The translations under genes and the position numbers were made by a program. Positions 47,493 through 60,412 of a stretch of 64,000 nt of DNA are shown piece after piece. Origin of the DNA: Alopecurus myosuroides (Eukaryota > Streptophyta > Magnoliopsida > Poales > Poaceae); assembly GCA_028641055.1 (NCBI GenBank), contig CM054059.1, positions 50,871,694 to 50,935,693 on the forward strand, in the 5' to 3' direction. Numbering within the stretch: position 1 is the first letter of the stretch; each line of letters starts with the position of its first letter. The notes under the pieces are model-generated. The model was given only the letters and a program-made list of their open reading frames with translations, made no database searches and was not told the origin of the DNA.

Positions 47493-50400
47493 TGTCGCAC
47501 CCGGACTTCTAGGGGATACTCACAGTCCGTTAAACAGTAGATAAATGGCTTACGGGGCATACCGGCACCCGCATCTCAATATGAGTAGGCCAACACGTGA
47601 ACGTGTGACAACCATTATCTTACTATTCATCGTCTGCGCAAACCATCCCATAGAAATCCAGATACTTCCGTTGACGTACTTCAAACATACACACATGGTA
47701 CGCCAACGGCATTGGAACAATTGATATCACAACAGATCTCTACGACACAAAAGATTGAAATAAGTTGCAAATAGCTCTCATTAGAGCAGAGATAGCAAAT
47801 ACAATCATCCAGAGGACACATGTCCCAACAATACATCAGTACATCACAGCGGAAGCATTCAACAGGTCTGAGTACAGACAAGAACCAAATAGGCCTAAGA
47901 GGCCGGAAACGAAAAGACGGAGCCCATCCACGAAGTCTCGGATCCTGCCCGGGTCCGCTATCTACTCGTCAGCAGTCTCGTCATACTCCACGTAGTAGCC
48001 ACCATGTAGATCCTCGGAAACATCGTCTGCGTAAAACCACAGCCCCAAAGGGGTCAGTACACCAACGTACTGGCAAGCAAGACTCACAGTTCACCAAAGT
48101 GTAACCCGTCAACACCAAGCACAGATGCTTTGGGTTCAACGGAAGGAAGGGGATATAAAGGATGCTGCAACTGGCTGCTCTACACAACTACAGAAACATA
48201 CTACAACTGCCGGCTAACAGAAAGGAGATAAGATCGAGGATTGTAACCAACTGAAAGATAACTTCAAACAAACCCATCCTGGATCTCGCCCCTTATCCAA
48301 AGAAGCAATCCGAGGATAACTCACACAGTTGAATTAATGATGGTTCATATTATTGTGTCAATAAGCCTATTACTAGTCAAGTTGTTAATCATTGGGTGTA
48401 AGGTTGTTAATCATTAGGTTTAAGTTGTCCTGAGTACTTGTTAGCCAGTACTTTCACCAAGTAATCCATAACCGCGGAAAACACGGCTTCTCGAGAAGAT
48501 TATCCCTGCAGGGTTGCACCAATTTGGCCGTACACGCATGAATAACCCGCCAGATGGAAAGGCCCTTCCACCAAGCGGGGCACTCAACACAACTCAACTC
48601 TTCTTCCACCCTGGCCTGGGCTCGCAAAAACATGCATGCGGCAAATGGAAAACACGAACTAAATGAGGCGATTTGGACGAGATGCGAATCGAATCAAATT
48701 GAGGGGGGCGCCCATACTCGCTTCCCACATGCGGTTAGTGCGCTCATCATGGATCAGTAGACAAGACCCTTTTCCTATTAGGGTCGACACTAGCAGGCCT
48801 CAAAACCACAAAGGGCCTCCTGCCGGTGCCTTATCATCAAATTAATTATTTAACAATAACATTAGCATGATTGATTGATTAAACATCGAGCCCCCAGAAC
48901 ATAATGAAGTAGTAACAGAAAGTAACGGGTAACAGACTCGAGCAAAACAACCTAAGCATGCTAGTAAGACACGGGCTCAAGCAATGGTTATAGGTGTGGA
49001 GGTGAGGCAATATCAGGGTTAAAGGATACATGTGATAGGTTCGCAACAGAAACAACTACTACTAAGGCTAGCAGAAAAGAACAACGGAAAGTATCGGTAA
49101 CCAATGTTGAAAGGAACACAGTGGTTCATGTGAGTGATAACTTGCCTGCAAACCCAGTAGCCTGGTACTGAGCTAACTCCTTAGAAAGGGTGTCGTAAGT
49201 ATCGTCGGTCTCAACGTCGTCGTGTATCCGAGAAGAAGCAAAAAAACAAGGCAGAAATATAAACAATCATTATCATGGCATTGTGCACAATCAAGATGAT
49301 GCATGACAATTTAATGGTTGCATCAAAATAAACTAGTTGACAAGATAGAAATAGGATTAAATGGACCATATGCAATTGGATTGCATATGGAAAGCCCATG
49401 AATTATGGTTGAATTAATTGTTTTACAACTAGTCATTATATGAAAGTGGATTAGCATGATGCATGGATGAGGAAAACAGAAAAATAACAACAATAGAACC
49501 AATTGAAATAAGGTTTAACAATTTTAGAAATTTTATTTATTAAGTTAGAAAATTTTGGTTCCTTAAAGGTGTCACACAAACAATTGTTGTTTTCAGCAAG
49601 TTAAATTGTTCAAAACAGATAACAAAGTTCATATTTGATTAGAACACAAAATTTTGGGTGGATTACATGTTTCAAATAATGAAATTGGAATTAGGATAAT
49701 TTAATTATGAATTAAACAATATTAAACAAGTTTTAATTGAATTTAGAACAAGTTTGAATATTATTTGAATTTTATTTGTTCAAATCATAAATTCAAATGC
49801 ACATTTGAAAAGTTCACACTTTGATGGTTTGAAAACATATTTTATATGTCCCAAAAGAATTTGTTTTGATCAAGTTATGAAATTAACAATTTTAAATGAA
49901 TTAAACAAGGTTTAAATTATTTAACCAATTTTAATTATTCAAAACATGAAACAAATTTTATATTTGGAAAGGTGGTTTAATTTTGCATGGAAAACATATT
50001 TCATTTGTTGAAATTGGATTTAAACTGAGCAAGTTATTCATTTGGCAATTTTAAATGCAATAAATAGGAAACAGTTGTTTTTAGCAAGTTAAATTATTCA
50101 AAACAGCAAACAAAATTTATATTTGGAAAGTACATGAAAAATTGATTGGAAAACATATTTAGTTTGTGGAATTTGGAATTTTTATGAACAAGTTATGAAT
50201 TTTGCAAGTTTAAGTGAATTTGACAAGTTTTCAAATTTTGCACCAATTTAAAATATTCAAAACAGTAAACAAATTTTATATTTGGATAGATCATTTAATT
50301 TGGTATTGAAAACATATCAAAAATGTTGGATTTGGAGTTAAAATGATTTTATTATGCAATTTACAAAATTGAGGTGCAAACTGCCATTTTTTAGTGAAAC

Positions 50401-52302
50401 AGGGACTTGGAAAAATAATTTGCAGGGGCTAGATTAAAATACCAGGGGTCTAGTTGTGAAACTGAGAAGTTCTGTGACCAAACAATTGAAAAATAAAAAG
50501 TTTGTTAATTGTGCAGGGTGTGGGATTTGATCCCTGCACCTCCTGCTGTGGGATTGGGGACAGAACCAGTGGGGTGGAGCTGCTGTTTGTGGTAGAAGGG
50601 GATGTGCGGGGTGGATATGGTTCAGATCTGCTGAACAATTGGGAAAGAAATAACAGAAAAAGGTGGGGAGATGGGGATTTGATCCCAGCACCTCACGCTG
50701 CGCGCGCTAGGGATGCTACCACTGCGGTAGATTTCGGGTTGGTGACAGAAAGGGTGGCTCGGTGGGCTTATGGTGTGGCTGCGGGTTGGTTTTTCCTTAA
50801 CTGAATCTGCACGTGAACCTGTACGCTGCTGCTCGCTGTAGTTCGACGGAGAGGCAACGACCGGAGTTGGCGAGGGGGGTGAGGGGCCGTGGTGCTGTGG
50901 GATTGGAGGGCGGAGAGGCGAGGGGATGGAGGGGAAAAGGAATCGGGGGCCTCACCTTGGGGACAGCAGGGGGGCGGTCGGTGCAGACTTGGGTCGAGGC
51001 AGGGAGCAGGCATGAGGACGACGGCGGAAACGGCGGACGGCGCCGGAGCTCCGGGTGCTCCCGGCGGAAACCGAGGGTACCAGGAGGACGAGGGGAGCTT
51101 AGCGGTTCCATTCCCCTACTCGGCTGCTCCTCGAGGTGGCCAGTGGGGTCGGAGCTATGGGGAGGCGGTGGTGTTCTGCTCTCGGTGGTTCAGACATTCA
51201 GAGGAGAGGACTAGCAGAGGAGATGGAGGATGGCGGCGATGGGAGGAGGGGCGCTAGGGTTTCTGAGAGCAGAGGGGGGGAGAGATACTTAAGGAGGGGG
51301 GAAGGCCTGTACGGCATGGCATCCAGAGGGTGGAGGAGGATCAAGCGGTGGGGAGGGGTTCGTACTGATGACGATAGCCACGAGGAAGAAGACAACAGAG
51401 CGAAAGGGTATTGGGCTAGGTTTGGTGGGCTGGGGGAGAAAAGAAAAGGATGGGCCATGCCCCTCTCCCTTGTGGTTTTAATTATTTGTTCTTATTTATT
51501 TATTTTTTGCATAGAATCAAATGGAAGAAAAAGATGGGGTTATGAGTTGCTAAAAATTTTGGGAAAATTCAGGTGCATTTGTTAGTCCAATATCTACCCT
51601 TGACAACTTAAGTTCTTTGAAAAATTCAAACTATTTGCTGTTTTGTCAATTGGTTGGAATTTAAATAATTTGCAACTTAATTGATTAATAAAGAAGCAAC
51701 AAAACTAATAGGGTGAACCCTATTAATTAAATTAGGACAATGAGTTGATTTGTTTTGGTGATTTTTATAATTTGAAATTGGGTGCTGTTTAAATGTTTCT
51801 GATTTGAATTTGAGTTTGGATTGTAATTTAGAATTGTTTGATTGAACTAAAACCACCATTTTATTAGTTGATCAAACATGGAATATATGGAAACAATAGA
51901 TTAGATTGTTTTTGTAATTTTCATAACTTTCCAATTGGGTGTTGTTTATACATGTATTGAATTTTTGAATGTGATTTTGGAACAATTGATTGATTAAAAC
52001 CATTAACTTAACAAGTGAGCATTATGGAATAAAATGAAAGCAATTTGGTTGTTTTTTATTTGAACTCTCACTTTGGAAATTGTAACATCACAAGGATGAA
52101 ACAAAGGGTTTGAAATTTGAGTTGAAATTCAAATAGAAAACAAAGGAAAACAAAGGAAAACAGTTGGAAAACAAAGGAAAACAGAGGAAAACAAATGGAA
52201 AACAAACAAAACAATTGCAATCAACATGATGCCATGATGCAAAACATAAAATAACAGGGAGCAAACATTCTAATGGCTATTTTTCAGACTTGGGATGTTA
52301 CA
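47493..52302 (-). repeat. 5' LTR of element G (4810 bp)
   Basis: Next to the primer site. Same ends as the partner LTR. It lacks the helicase insertion and also lacks about 108 bp present at 42026-42133 of the partner, with TTC at both edges of the gap. AGGCCT palindrome GGCCTAAGAGGCC at 47892-47904; tRNA-like boxes at 50667-50737 (minus); GC island 50800-51270 with telo-box at 51254-51262 (minus). Confidence 0.92.
50667..50737 (-). other. tRNA-like boxes in second LTR of element G
   Basis: Same A-box-like and T-arm-like motifs as at 44195-44265 (A-box-like part 50713-50729), with only small differences nearby. Confidence 0.5.
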
Positions 52303-52385
52303 GAAACATAGCATACAGTCGGAAAAAGGAGAGTGTGGAGAAACAAGTTAAGCAGAAATTGGGGTGGGAGAAACCCGGAAAGTAC

Positions 52386-53038
52386 CTTCCTCCGAGTCAG
52401 CCGCCTCCTCGTCCTCCTCTGGATTCTCGGAGTTGGGCGGGGTCTCGATGTTCCAGAAAGCGTAATCATCCTGAGATAAAGGCATAAAAGTGAGAGTTAG
52501 TAGTTGTATCAAGTAAAAGTGCAAGAATAAGTGAATAAGTGTCGGATCTTACCGCTGGAGCCGGGTTGTCCCGAGTGTATGGCTCTAACCCGGCTATGTT
52601 CCGGATTACTTCCATATTCTCAGTTAGGAAGCTTTTGATGGTCTTGTTGGTATCGCCAGCCGGATAGTTCTTTGAAGAATAACGGAGGGAATCCGTCACG
52701 TGCCCGGAATACCCGGACATCATCTTAGGCCGGATGGCGTTGGGCTGAATCCGGAAATCTACCCAAGTCTTAACTAGATTGAGCCCAAGGAGAGTGTGGG
52801 CGGAAAGGACGGCTATCTTAGCTAGGAGGGGCTGAATGGACTCTATGTCCGACTCAGAGGCAAAGGCGTTGAAAGTGTCGGAGAGATCAAGGAGGCCCTC
52901 CGAGAAACCCGGCAATTTTCTTTCGCCGGGTGGGGAGGTGTCCCGGCAGTAGAAGAAAGATTTTTGCCAATGCTTAACGTGTGAGTTAAGACTCAGAGTC
53001 GGCATGGGAGAATTCTTGCGCCGTTGGATAGAAACCGC
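52386..53038 (-). pseudogene. Antisense gene of Tat copy B, exon 2 and 3' part of exon 1
   Basis: Exon 2 is 52470-52386 (after CTCAG, before GTACTT); exon 1 ends at 52553 (donor GGTAAG) and is open up to 53038. The exon 1 part carries the Transposase_28-like stretch (VSIQRRKNS, HVKHWQKSFFYC, GFSEGLLDLSDTFNAF, LVKTWVDFRIQPNAIRPKMM, SGHVTDSLRY). Element D cuts the exon at 53038; the start of the gene lies right of the window. The frame that seems to extend beyond 53038 is only LTR sequence of D. Confidence 0.8.
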
Positions 53039-56000
53039 TGTCACGACCCCGGACCCAAAGATATACATACTGTTATGTGCTCCTAGCCATGGACTCACAA
53101 GGGCTTCAGGGTTACCAGCCCCGGCCGCAACAAACAACGGCAGGCGGACTGGATTCATCGGCACGTAGTCCGGATCCCCAGTCTACTACTCCTTGTATCC
53201 ATGCTAGTCATAACCAACTATGCATATCAAAGCGTCCACGAATCGAATGAAACTGAAGGAAACGGGACCAAAGCTATACAGAGATGCTATGTGTCCAGAA
53301 AGTGCAACAACAATCGAGGGTTACTGGGGTTACCTCGCCCCAGGCCGATCACATCGACAGGCGGGCTCGGACATGGATCATCGGCTCCACAACCCCTCGA
53401 CTGCGACAACTATGCAGGCATAGCCAAAACTGTATAACAATGAGCTCGAAACCAACAACCGATCAAAGCAGTACTCTAAACATGAAACTTGTATTAAACA
53501 GGTGATACTAGAGTATAGCTTACAAGCAGAGGTCACACGACCCAACATTACATCAGACAACGGAAGGCAAATTATGTTGCTAATCAACAAGAACCAAAAA
53601 GGCCTAAGAGGCCGCAACATAAGGCGACGTCCCAGCCCATAGATTCCAGGCTGCTACCTGGGAACCCCGAACTACTCGTCGATGTCCACGTTGACTCATC
53701 ACCGATGTGAGATCTTCACCTGAACCAAATTAAGCAAACCTGAGTACGAGATGTACTCAACAAGACTTAATTAACCTATTATATATCTGCTATCTTTAGA
53801 AAGGGTTTTATGAAGGCTGATTTGCGTAAAGCAATCTTTGTTTTGCAAGCTGAGGGAGGAAAAGCACGTCTCATGGAGTTTTTAAAACAGATGAGAGGAC
53901 TAATCAACTACTGAAATCATCATCTTTTCATCCACCAACATCATTTCCCAGCACCTTACATGCTACAAGGATCACCCCTCCCGGCATCTCCGGGGAGGCA
54001 CCCTTCATCTACTGCATCCATGCATTGTCAACATCTTTTACGTCACGTTCAAGTTATCTATGACCCCGTGACTTTCACCAAGTCGTCCATAACCGTGGAC
54101 ACGGCTTTCCGAAAGATTTATCCCTGCAGGGTGGTACACTTTACCCACACGTACCATCCGACTCTTAATGCCAAGCTATTGGCACAATTCCGACGATGTG
54201 CCGGCAGAGTGTGGTTGGCCACGACCTTTACCTTGTCGAGACCTATCCATGAGTCAACCCAAACAGGGCCACCCCGTCAACAGGGAGTTGGCCACCTCCT
54301 GACGGCACCTGTTCTGTGAGTCGGGATCAAGATCCGTGTACGTCCATCACTTGTCCCGGTCACGCCCTAAACACCTCCAAAAGGTTTTTGACTCACACGC
54401 AGATGGAAATCCCAAACTACGTGACTCACGGATAGAACCAAACAAGTTAGTTAGTCGAGCGCGGTCTGTTAGGCCCCGCGTGTGGTTGCACGCTCAGTCT
54501 TGGTTTCCGCGGCGAGACCTTACTCCTAGGGTTGGCAAGTACGGAACGAACAACCACTTCCCAAGTGGCCTCCCGTCCAAGCCTTAGTCAATTTAACCAC
54601 ACAATCCTCATCTCACCACGTCATCATATCATACTAGGTTATCGCAGCTCTGATTCATCAACCGGATGGAGCAGAGGTAACAAACATGTAAAGCTAAGCG
54701 AAGCAGATATGAGGCTCTGGCGATGCGCACAAGCAATTCTATGGCAGCTAGGAGCAGTGGATCAAGATATTGAGGCAATGCAGTATATAGGTGAACTATG
54801 TCTACTAGCATCAAATACTTTGGAACCGAATGCAACATACGAGATTCAAATGTTGTTCGAAAGCATATATGAGCAGTTAAGAGGTTATGCTTGCCTTGGT
54901 TATAAGAAAACCAGATAAAGATCTTCTGGAATAGGTGCTTGACTTGTCGGTTAAGATCAAGTATTCGCCATGGATTCGTTGGCCTTCACTTCGGAGTCAC
55001 GTTCTATCGAGAGGGAAACAACACCGAAAGAGAAGAACAATCAACCATGGCATCGATGCAATGCACAATATGTATGCATGACCAGATTAATGCACTGAAA
55101 TAAAACCCTAGACATGATCGTTGGGTTGCTAGGGTTCGTATGTCAGCTAAACATTTTTAGTGGAATTAGTCCGAAATAGACCCCGGAGGGGGTTTCGGAC
55201 GATTATGAAAGTGAGTGCAATTTTAAAAGCTCAAATGGGTTTGAAAACATCATAGCTATATTGCATTTATCATTTTGAGCAATCTGGCATATAACTTTTA
55301 ATTTTCTAATTTTATTGAATAAAAACTTATTTTTCTATTTTTAAATGATTAAACCACATTAAATAATGTTCAATTTTCAACTTTCTCAAACATGAATGAA
55401 AATGATATATTTGGGTAGAGAATAATTTTCTCAACATTTTGGTACCTTGTTTATATTTTTCTGAATTATAAAACAAAAGTTATTAATTATCCAAATTTAA
55501 TCCATTTTCTGTAATTAAAATGGTGGGGTCCACGTGTCATATTAATTTCTTTTCTATAACAGAGAAAACCCGAGCTGAGGTCAGCGTGACGCACGGGTGA
55601 CATCATCCTGCCTTGATCTTCACAGATGGCTTGCAATTCCGACGATTTCGCGCGTAATTTAGAAATCAAACTATACCACGCTGATGAGGGGCTCAACTGG
55701 ATCCTAAGGGTGGCGGCGGACTGACCATAAGGTCACCGGAGCTACTCCGGCGACCACCAACAGCGGCGGCGGGCGGCGGACGGTGGTGACAGGGAGAACC
55801 GGAGGGGGAGGGAGAGGATGGAGGGCACCCGCGGGTAGAGGATCTCACCACGAACGTTTTGGAGGGGTCGGGGAGGCCGGGGAACCGGAGGTGGCGCCGG
55901 AATCCACCTCGATGGCCGGCGGCCGGAGTTGGAAACGGCGACGAAATTCTCCTCCGTGCGGCCCTCTTAGCACCCACCCGCACTCGAGGAAGGAGAGGAA

Positions 56001-56624
56001 GACAAGGCGGTTCGGATGGTGGCCTCGGCTAGTCGCGGTGTGGCCGGAGATGACGGCGCCATGGCGGATAATCCTAGCTAGGGTTTCGGCCATGGGAGCC
56101 ATAGAGAGGGAGAGAGAGCGAACGGAGCGGACAGGGAGAGGGAGGAGGTCGGGGGAGTCCTTTCGCCCCTATCCACTCGAGGAGGGACGCGCGCACACGA
56201 GCAGGAGCTGGCGTCGGGGGGGAGTGGACACGCAGGTGCTTCTCGTCCAGAGGTAGAAGACAAAGGTGCATCTTGCAAAAACCCCCTAGAATTTTAGAAA
56301 ACCACAACTAAGTCCTTTTCTCTTTAAAACCAGAACAGAAAACAACCTTTTGAGGACCTTTTTGAAATCAGAAAAATTAGCAAAAATACATTTTGGAAAG
56401 CTTATGAAATTTACAACCTCACCATGTATTGCTTTGGTGAAATTGAAATACTTTTCAGTACAAAATTTTGGAACCCCTTTTAAGTACTATTTGTTGGAAT
56501 TTTCTCAAACCATTTGAATTCAAGTTTTAAATTGGTTCAAACATGATTTGAATTTTTGTTTGATGCATGTATGAGATGAACACACACCACACACCTTAAG
56601 GTAGCTCAAATTTGGGATGTTACA
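53039..56624 (-). repeat. 3' LTR of element D (3586 bp)
   Basis: Plus-strand ends TGTCACGACCCCGG and GGGATGTTACA. Palindrome GGCCTAAGAGGCC 53601-53613. AT-rich 55040-55560. GC island 55560-56260 with a minus-strand frame ending RSW at a TG|GTGAG donor-like site (55849/55848) and telo-box AAACCCTAG (56078-56086, minus). Confidence 0.95.
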
Positions 56625-56630
56625 AATCTA

Positions 56631-56638
56631 CCCCCCTT
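56631..56638 (-). other. Polypurine tract of element D
   Basis: GTAAGGGGGGTAGATT on the minus strand directly before the LTR start TGTAACATCCC. Confidence 0.85.
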
Positions 56639-59600
56639 ACAAGAATCTCGTCCCGAGATTCCCGAAGGAGAAGAAAGAAGGAACACCGGTTTTGAACGAT
56701 CTTCTCGAACCTTACGGTTCTCTTCTCGAAGAGATTGATCCGTAGCACTTGCGAAGATACCAACGGCTACACCTTAGGTGAGAGGGAAACTCTTAGGAAA
56801 TGATCTTCACGAAGATCGAGTATCCCATGGGTAACTCATGACACGGATGTTCATAAAGAACTTTTGAGTTAACATACATGAAACACATCAAGGTAACGGA
56901 GTGGATAGAAGATGGTTTCAAGTTTATGGACGATGGTTCTTGAAAGGATTTGGAATATGAGCTTTGCACAAGACATTAAATTCTTTTGGAAAAGAAAGGT
57001 TGGACAACTTATATCATCGAGGTTTCTTCAAAAAGAATACCAAGGTGAAAAAGATGGTCTTGGATACCACGACATAATATCCGTAGACGAGGAAAATCAC
57101 GAGAAAACACTGTAGTCGTGAGTCGGAAAGAATTTGATACAAGATCATGTTCACTCTTCGGCGTGGACACGAAAGATAACGGAACTTTCATTCCGTCAAA
57201 GTTTGTCAAAAACTTTATCAAAGATCGGAATGTTACTTCACAACAGAAGCTGAGTAACCGAAAGATATGGAAACACCGTAACAAAGGAGGAATTCTTGAT
57301 CACACCACAAGGATGGGTAACCAACGGGGATTAAAACACCGGAAGAAAATAGGGAATCTCTTTCCTGTTGCGGATTTGACGTAGCAATATGTTTACCACA
57401 TGGTTAAGATCCCATGGCTGAGATGACTGACAAATTCACACAATGTGTGAGATGAACGGAACTTCAGGTACAAACAACTTGAAAAAGGGAACTGATCAAA
57501 GGCGGTTACAAAACACCACGAGATGTTCTCACGAGGAACTTGTTTCCACAGAAACAAAGGTTTGGTAGGATTGATAGAAGGATATTGGAAAGACCAACTT
57601 CCAAGTTATCTTGGACGTTCTAGTTACCAATATCAGACTTATGCAAGCCTTCTATAGGTACTCAAGTGAAATTTGAACTTCGGTTCGGAAGAACGGTGAG
57701 AGAAAACTTGTTAGAATTTACCACACCAGAATTCTCATGGGGAGTGGTTGTTCTTTCTGGTTCAAAGAGATATGACATTAGGCCTTCCGGCTAGTTGTGT
57801 CAACCACAACATCAACCATGCCGGATTCTACAAGAACCTAAGTCAAAAACCCTTGAGGAAACACCAACCATCATTGTTGCTTGAGATTCAGCTCTGGTTA
57901 GTGAGTTGATAACTCAGACTCGGTATGTATGATCAAAGAGATTGCGCCGGTTACCAACGAGATACATATGCTAGATTCTCAAGATATGGACTACGATGTC
58001 AAGCTCAAGAAGATGAGCAGGATTACGGAACTCACGTATTAGCAACTTGCGAAAGACGGTTGCACCTACATGAACTACTTGTAACAGAACACATCGGAGT
58101 CCTGGTTGGGAAGATGATAACAAAGATAACGAAGTTCTTAAACTTCCTCTCTTTTACGAACGATCGGTCAGTGGCTTAGCGTGGATGCAAACTTCTTTAA
58201 GTGAATGGAGGTAAAAACCAACCATCTCAAGAATACTCCACACATGCATGACCGTCTGGGGATTATTCCCGAAGGAACAAGAAAACTTTACTCGAATCCA
58301 CGGCGACAACTTTCACCTTAAGCACATAAACCCGAGAAAGTCACTTCGAACACCGAGAATCCAACTTCGTGATGACACAAATACGGTTCTCGAAAGTTTC
58401 CAACATTAGTGCCAATTGTTCAACATGAGCCTCTTGCAACTTGGAGAAAATAGGAATGTCATCGATGGGCTCGACAACACGCTTATCAAAACACTCCAAG
58501 AAGAGGGGTTTCATATGATATATGAACAAGGCAAAACATTGGTTAGACTAAAGGACGTGAAGGTGTACTCGGGTAAAACACCATGAGTGAAAACACCGTC
58601 AAGATAGTCCTTAGAGCTGGACTTGATCTGCTGATAGCCCAAAACAAATCAAGGGTAGAGTGATAGCATGTCCACTACGGAGATACTATCCTGCTTCAAC
58701 ATGAGGAGAACTAGACATCCCTTAACAGAGGATCAAGTTAGGCAGAGCTTTTGCCTTTCAACTCTCCAAGTTGTTGTTTAAGCTCAACCTACTTGTCCAG
58801 GGTATCCGGCGGAGTTTCTTGGAGAAAGGAATAGTTCAATTACCCCTTGTTTAGACGTTACGGTCAGGTAACAACCTGGTGATACTTCTAGAAAGACAAC
58901 CAGAATATCACGAACCACCGTTAGGTCTAGAGATTTGAAAGGAGGCTTGCTTTTCAAAGCAACTAGTATGAACATGAGAGCTTGGCATGAACCTAACTCT
59001 TTGACCAAGAATTGTTCACCGGGATGAACGGATTTGGTAACACAGTCAACTTCAAACAGAGACCGGGTGACCAATAGTGCTAAGAAGGATACAGATGTTT
59101 CTTAGACTTTTCAAAGCAATAAGAATTGCTAGCAATAGCTGATACACACATCAATGCACACACACCGACCACTCTGAAGCGTTCAAGCGTGGAGGAAGGG
59201 GAGTGAGGACGTGTAGAAGCATCACTCCATCAACAAGGCCATGAAACTTAACACAACCTCTTGATATAAAAGAGTGTGACACTCGAAGATAGAACAGAAC
59301 ATAAGCTAGTGAAACTTCTTTATTCTGTGGATTACAAAACTTTGACCTGGTTCTTAAGATGAACGAGGTACTGGAGTTTGTTTCTCCTAACATCCCAAGG
59401 TGGAATGTTCTGACGGAAATCAAGAGCAAATGTATTGGAGGAATCCAACACCCATATGCAACTTGGTGTCCATAACAACGGTTAGAGATTTGAAAGCAAC
59501 TGAAGGGTAGAATCATGCTCAGGGAAGATCCTCAGATCAAGTTGAAGCACAGGGTAATACTCATTTGTAAAACCCATGCAAAAGAGTTGGTATAACTGAA

Positions 59601-60396
59601 ATAAGAACGAAGATGTGGAATTCAGGATGATCACTCTTGTTGTGATCCTTTTTGTTCCAAGAGGAAACCTATGGCTATGGGAGTTGGAATTTTCTAGCTA
59701 TCCTGAGGTAGAAGATGTTCCTCAGGATTCAACGAAACAGAACTTGGGTTAAAGGTCAGCATCCTGTACTGATAGCGTGAGCATCACACGGTTATGAAAC
59801 CACATGGTTCAACCCACCACAATTCAGCACATTCTGGGACCTTTGGTTCAAGTCCAAGGGTTAAAGCACTGAGAAGGGAATAACTACTATCTTAGCGCCT
59901 TAAAGGACACTATGAGTAGCAACCACGAGTTATCTTCCAAAAGACAACGATAGCTCCGGAAGAACTTGAGTAGAGGATAACAGATACATTCGAGATGGGA
60001 AGCAATCTCGAGGTTCAGGATTTTGGGTCATTGGAAACATGTAGGAATGTGGAATCCACACAACTCTGGGAGATTAGAATGGAAAGGAAATCTCCCAGTT
60101 GAAACGAGAGATAACGGAATATGGAACACACACGACTCTAGAAACTTTAACACTAGGTCAACTTGGGTAAAAGACGTCCTTGCCAGAGAAGGCACCTAGT
60201 TTTGAATGACTAGAAGAGATAGCAAAACCTTTTCAAATCAAAACAGGTAAGGTGACCCAGAGTTGGAGCGATACCAGATAAGGAGTAAAAAGAATCCTAA
60301 GAAGGTTTTCACAATCCATTTGGAGTTTTCAAATAGTTTTCATAAACTCTAGACTCAACATCGACCAAGCAGTAAGGTTTTCCTACAGGCAGTCCT

Positions 60397-60408
60397 GCTC
60401 TGATACCA
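60397..60408 (-). other. Primer binding site of element D
   Basis: TGGTATCAGAGC on the minus strand, four bases inside the LTR; initiator-methionine tRNA type. Confidence 0.9.
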
Positions 60409-60412
60409 CTTT

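Larger units (their letters stand above)
40907..52302 (-). mobile_element. L2 element G: complete LTR element with a tiny internal region
   Basis: Flanked by GAAAC on both sides (40902-40906 and 52303-52307). Two LTRs (40907-46619 and 47493-52302) enclose 873 bp. The primer site and polypurine tract put it on the minus strand. It codes for nothing recognisable, so it must depend on proteins from other elements. About 92 percent of its length is LTR. It resembles LARD-type elements but with a far shorter interior. It is inserted in the antisense gene of Tat copy B. Confidence 0.92.
30477..53038 (+). mobile_element. Tat-type Ty3/gypsy retrotransposon, copy B (interrupted)
   Basis: The 5' LTR, primer site, gag-pol and antisense gene follow in order. 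Element G (40907-52302) interrupts intron 2 of the antisense gene and element D (from 53039) interrupts its exon 1. The remaining part of the antisense gene and the 3' LTR must lie right of the window: the two bases after D (AC) fit the start of D's target duplication ACCGC. Gag-pol carries three premature stops and four frame breaks, so the copy is dead. Confidence 0.9.
56625..60412 (-). mobile_element. Internal region of element D (3788 bp, non-coding)
   Basis: Aligns along its length with the three internal segments of F. No coding frame is shared; frames such as 57925-58179 break in F. Conservation without coding suggests RNA-level roles such as dimerisation, packaging or priming, as proposed for LARDs. 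Confidence 0.85.

Noticed and set aside
40907..52302. 4.8-kb direct duplication
   Set aside because: LTR pair of element G with matching GAAAC target duplication.
54532..54918. 128-codon frame repeated in all L1 LTRs (ending YKKTR)
   Set aside because: Present in each LTR, but the start context and homology are absent and it lies antisense to the element; recorded as LTR sequence.
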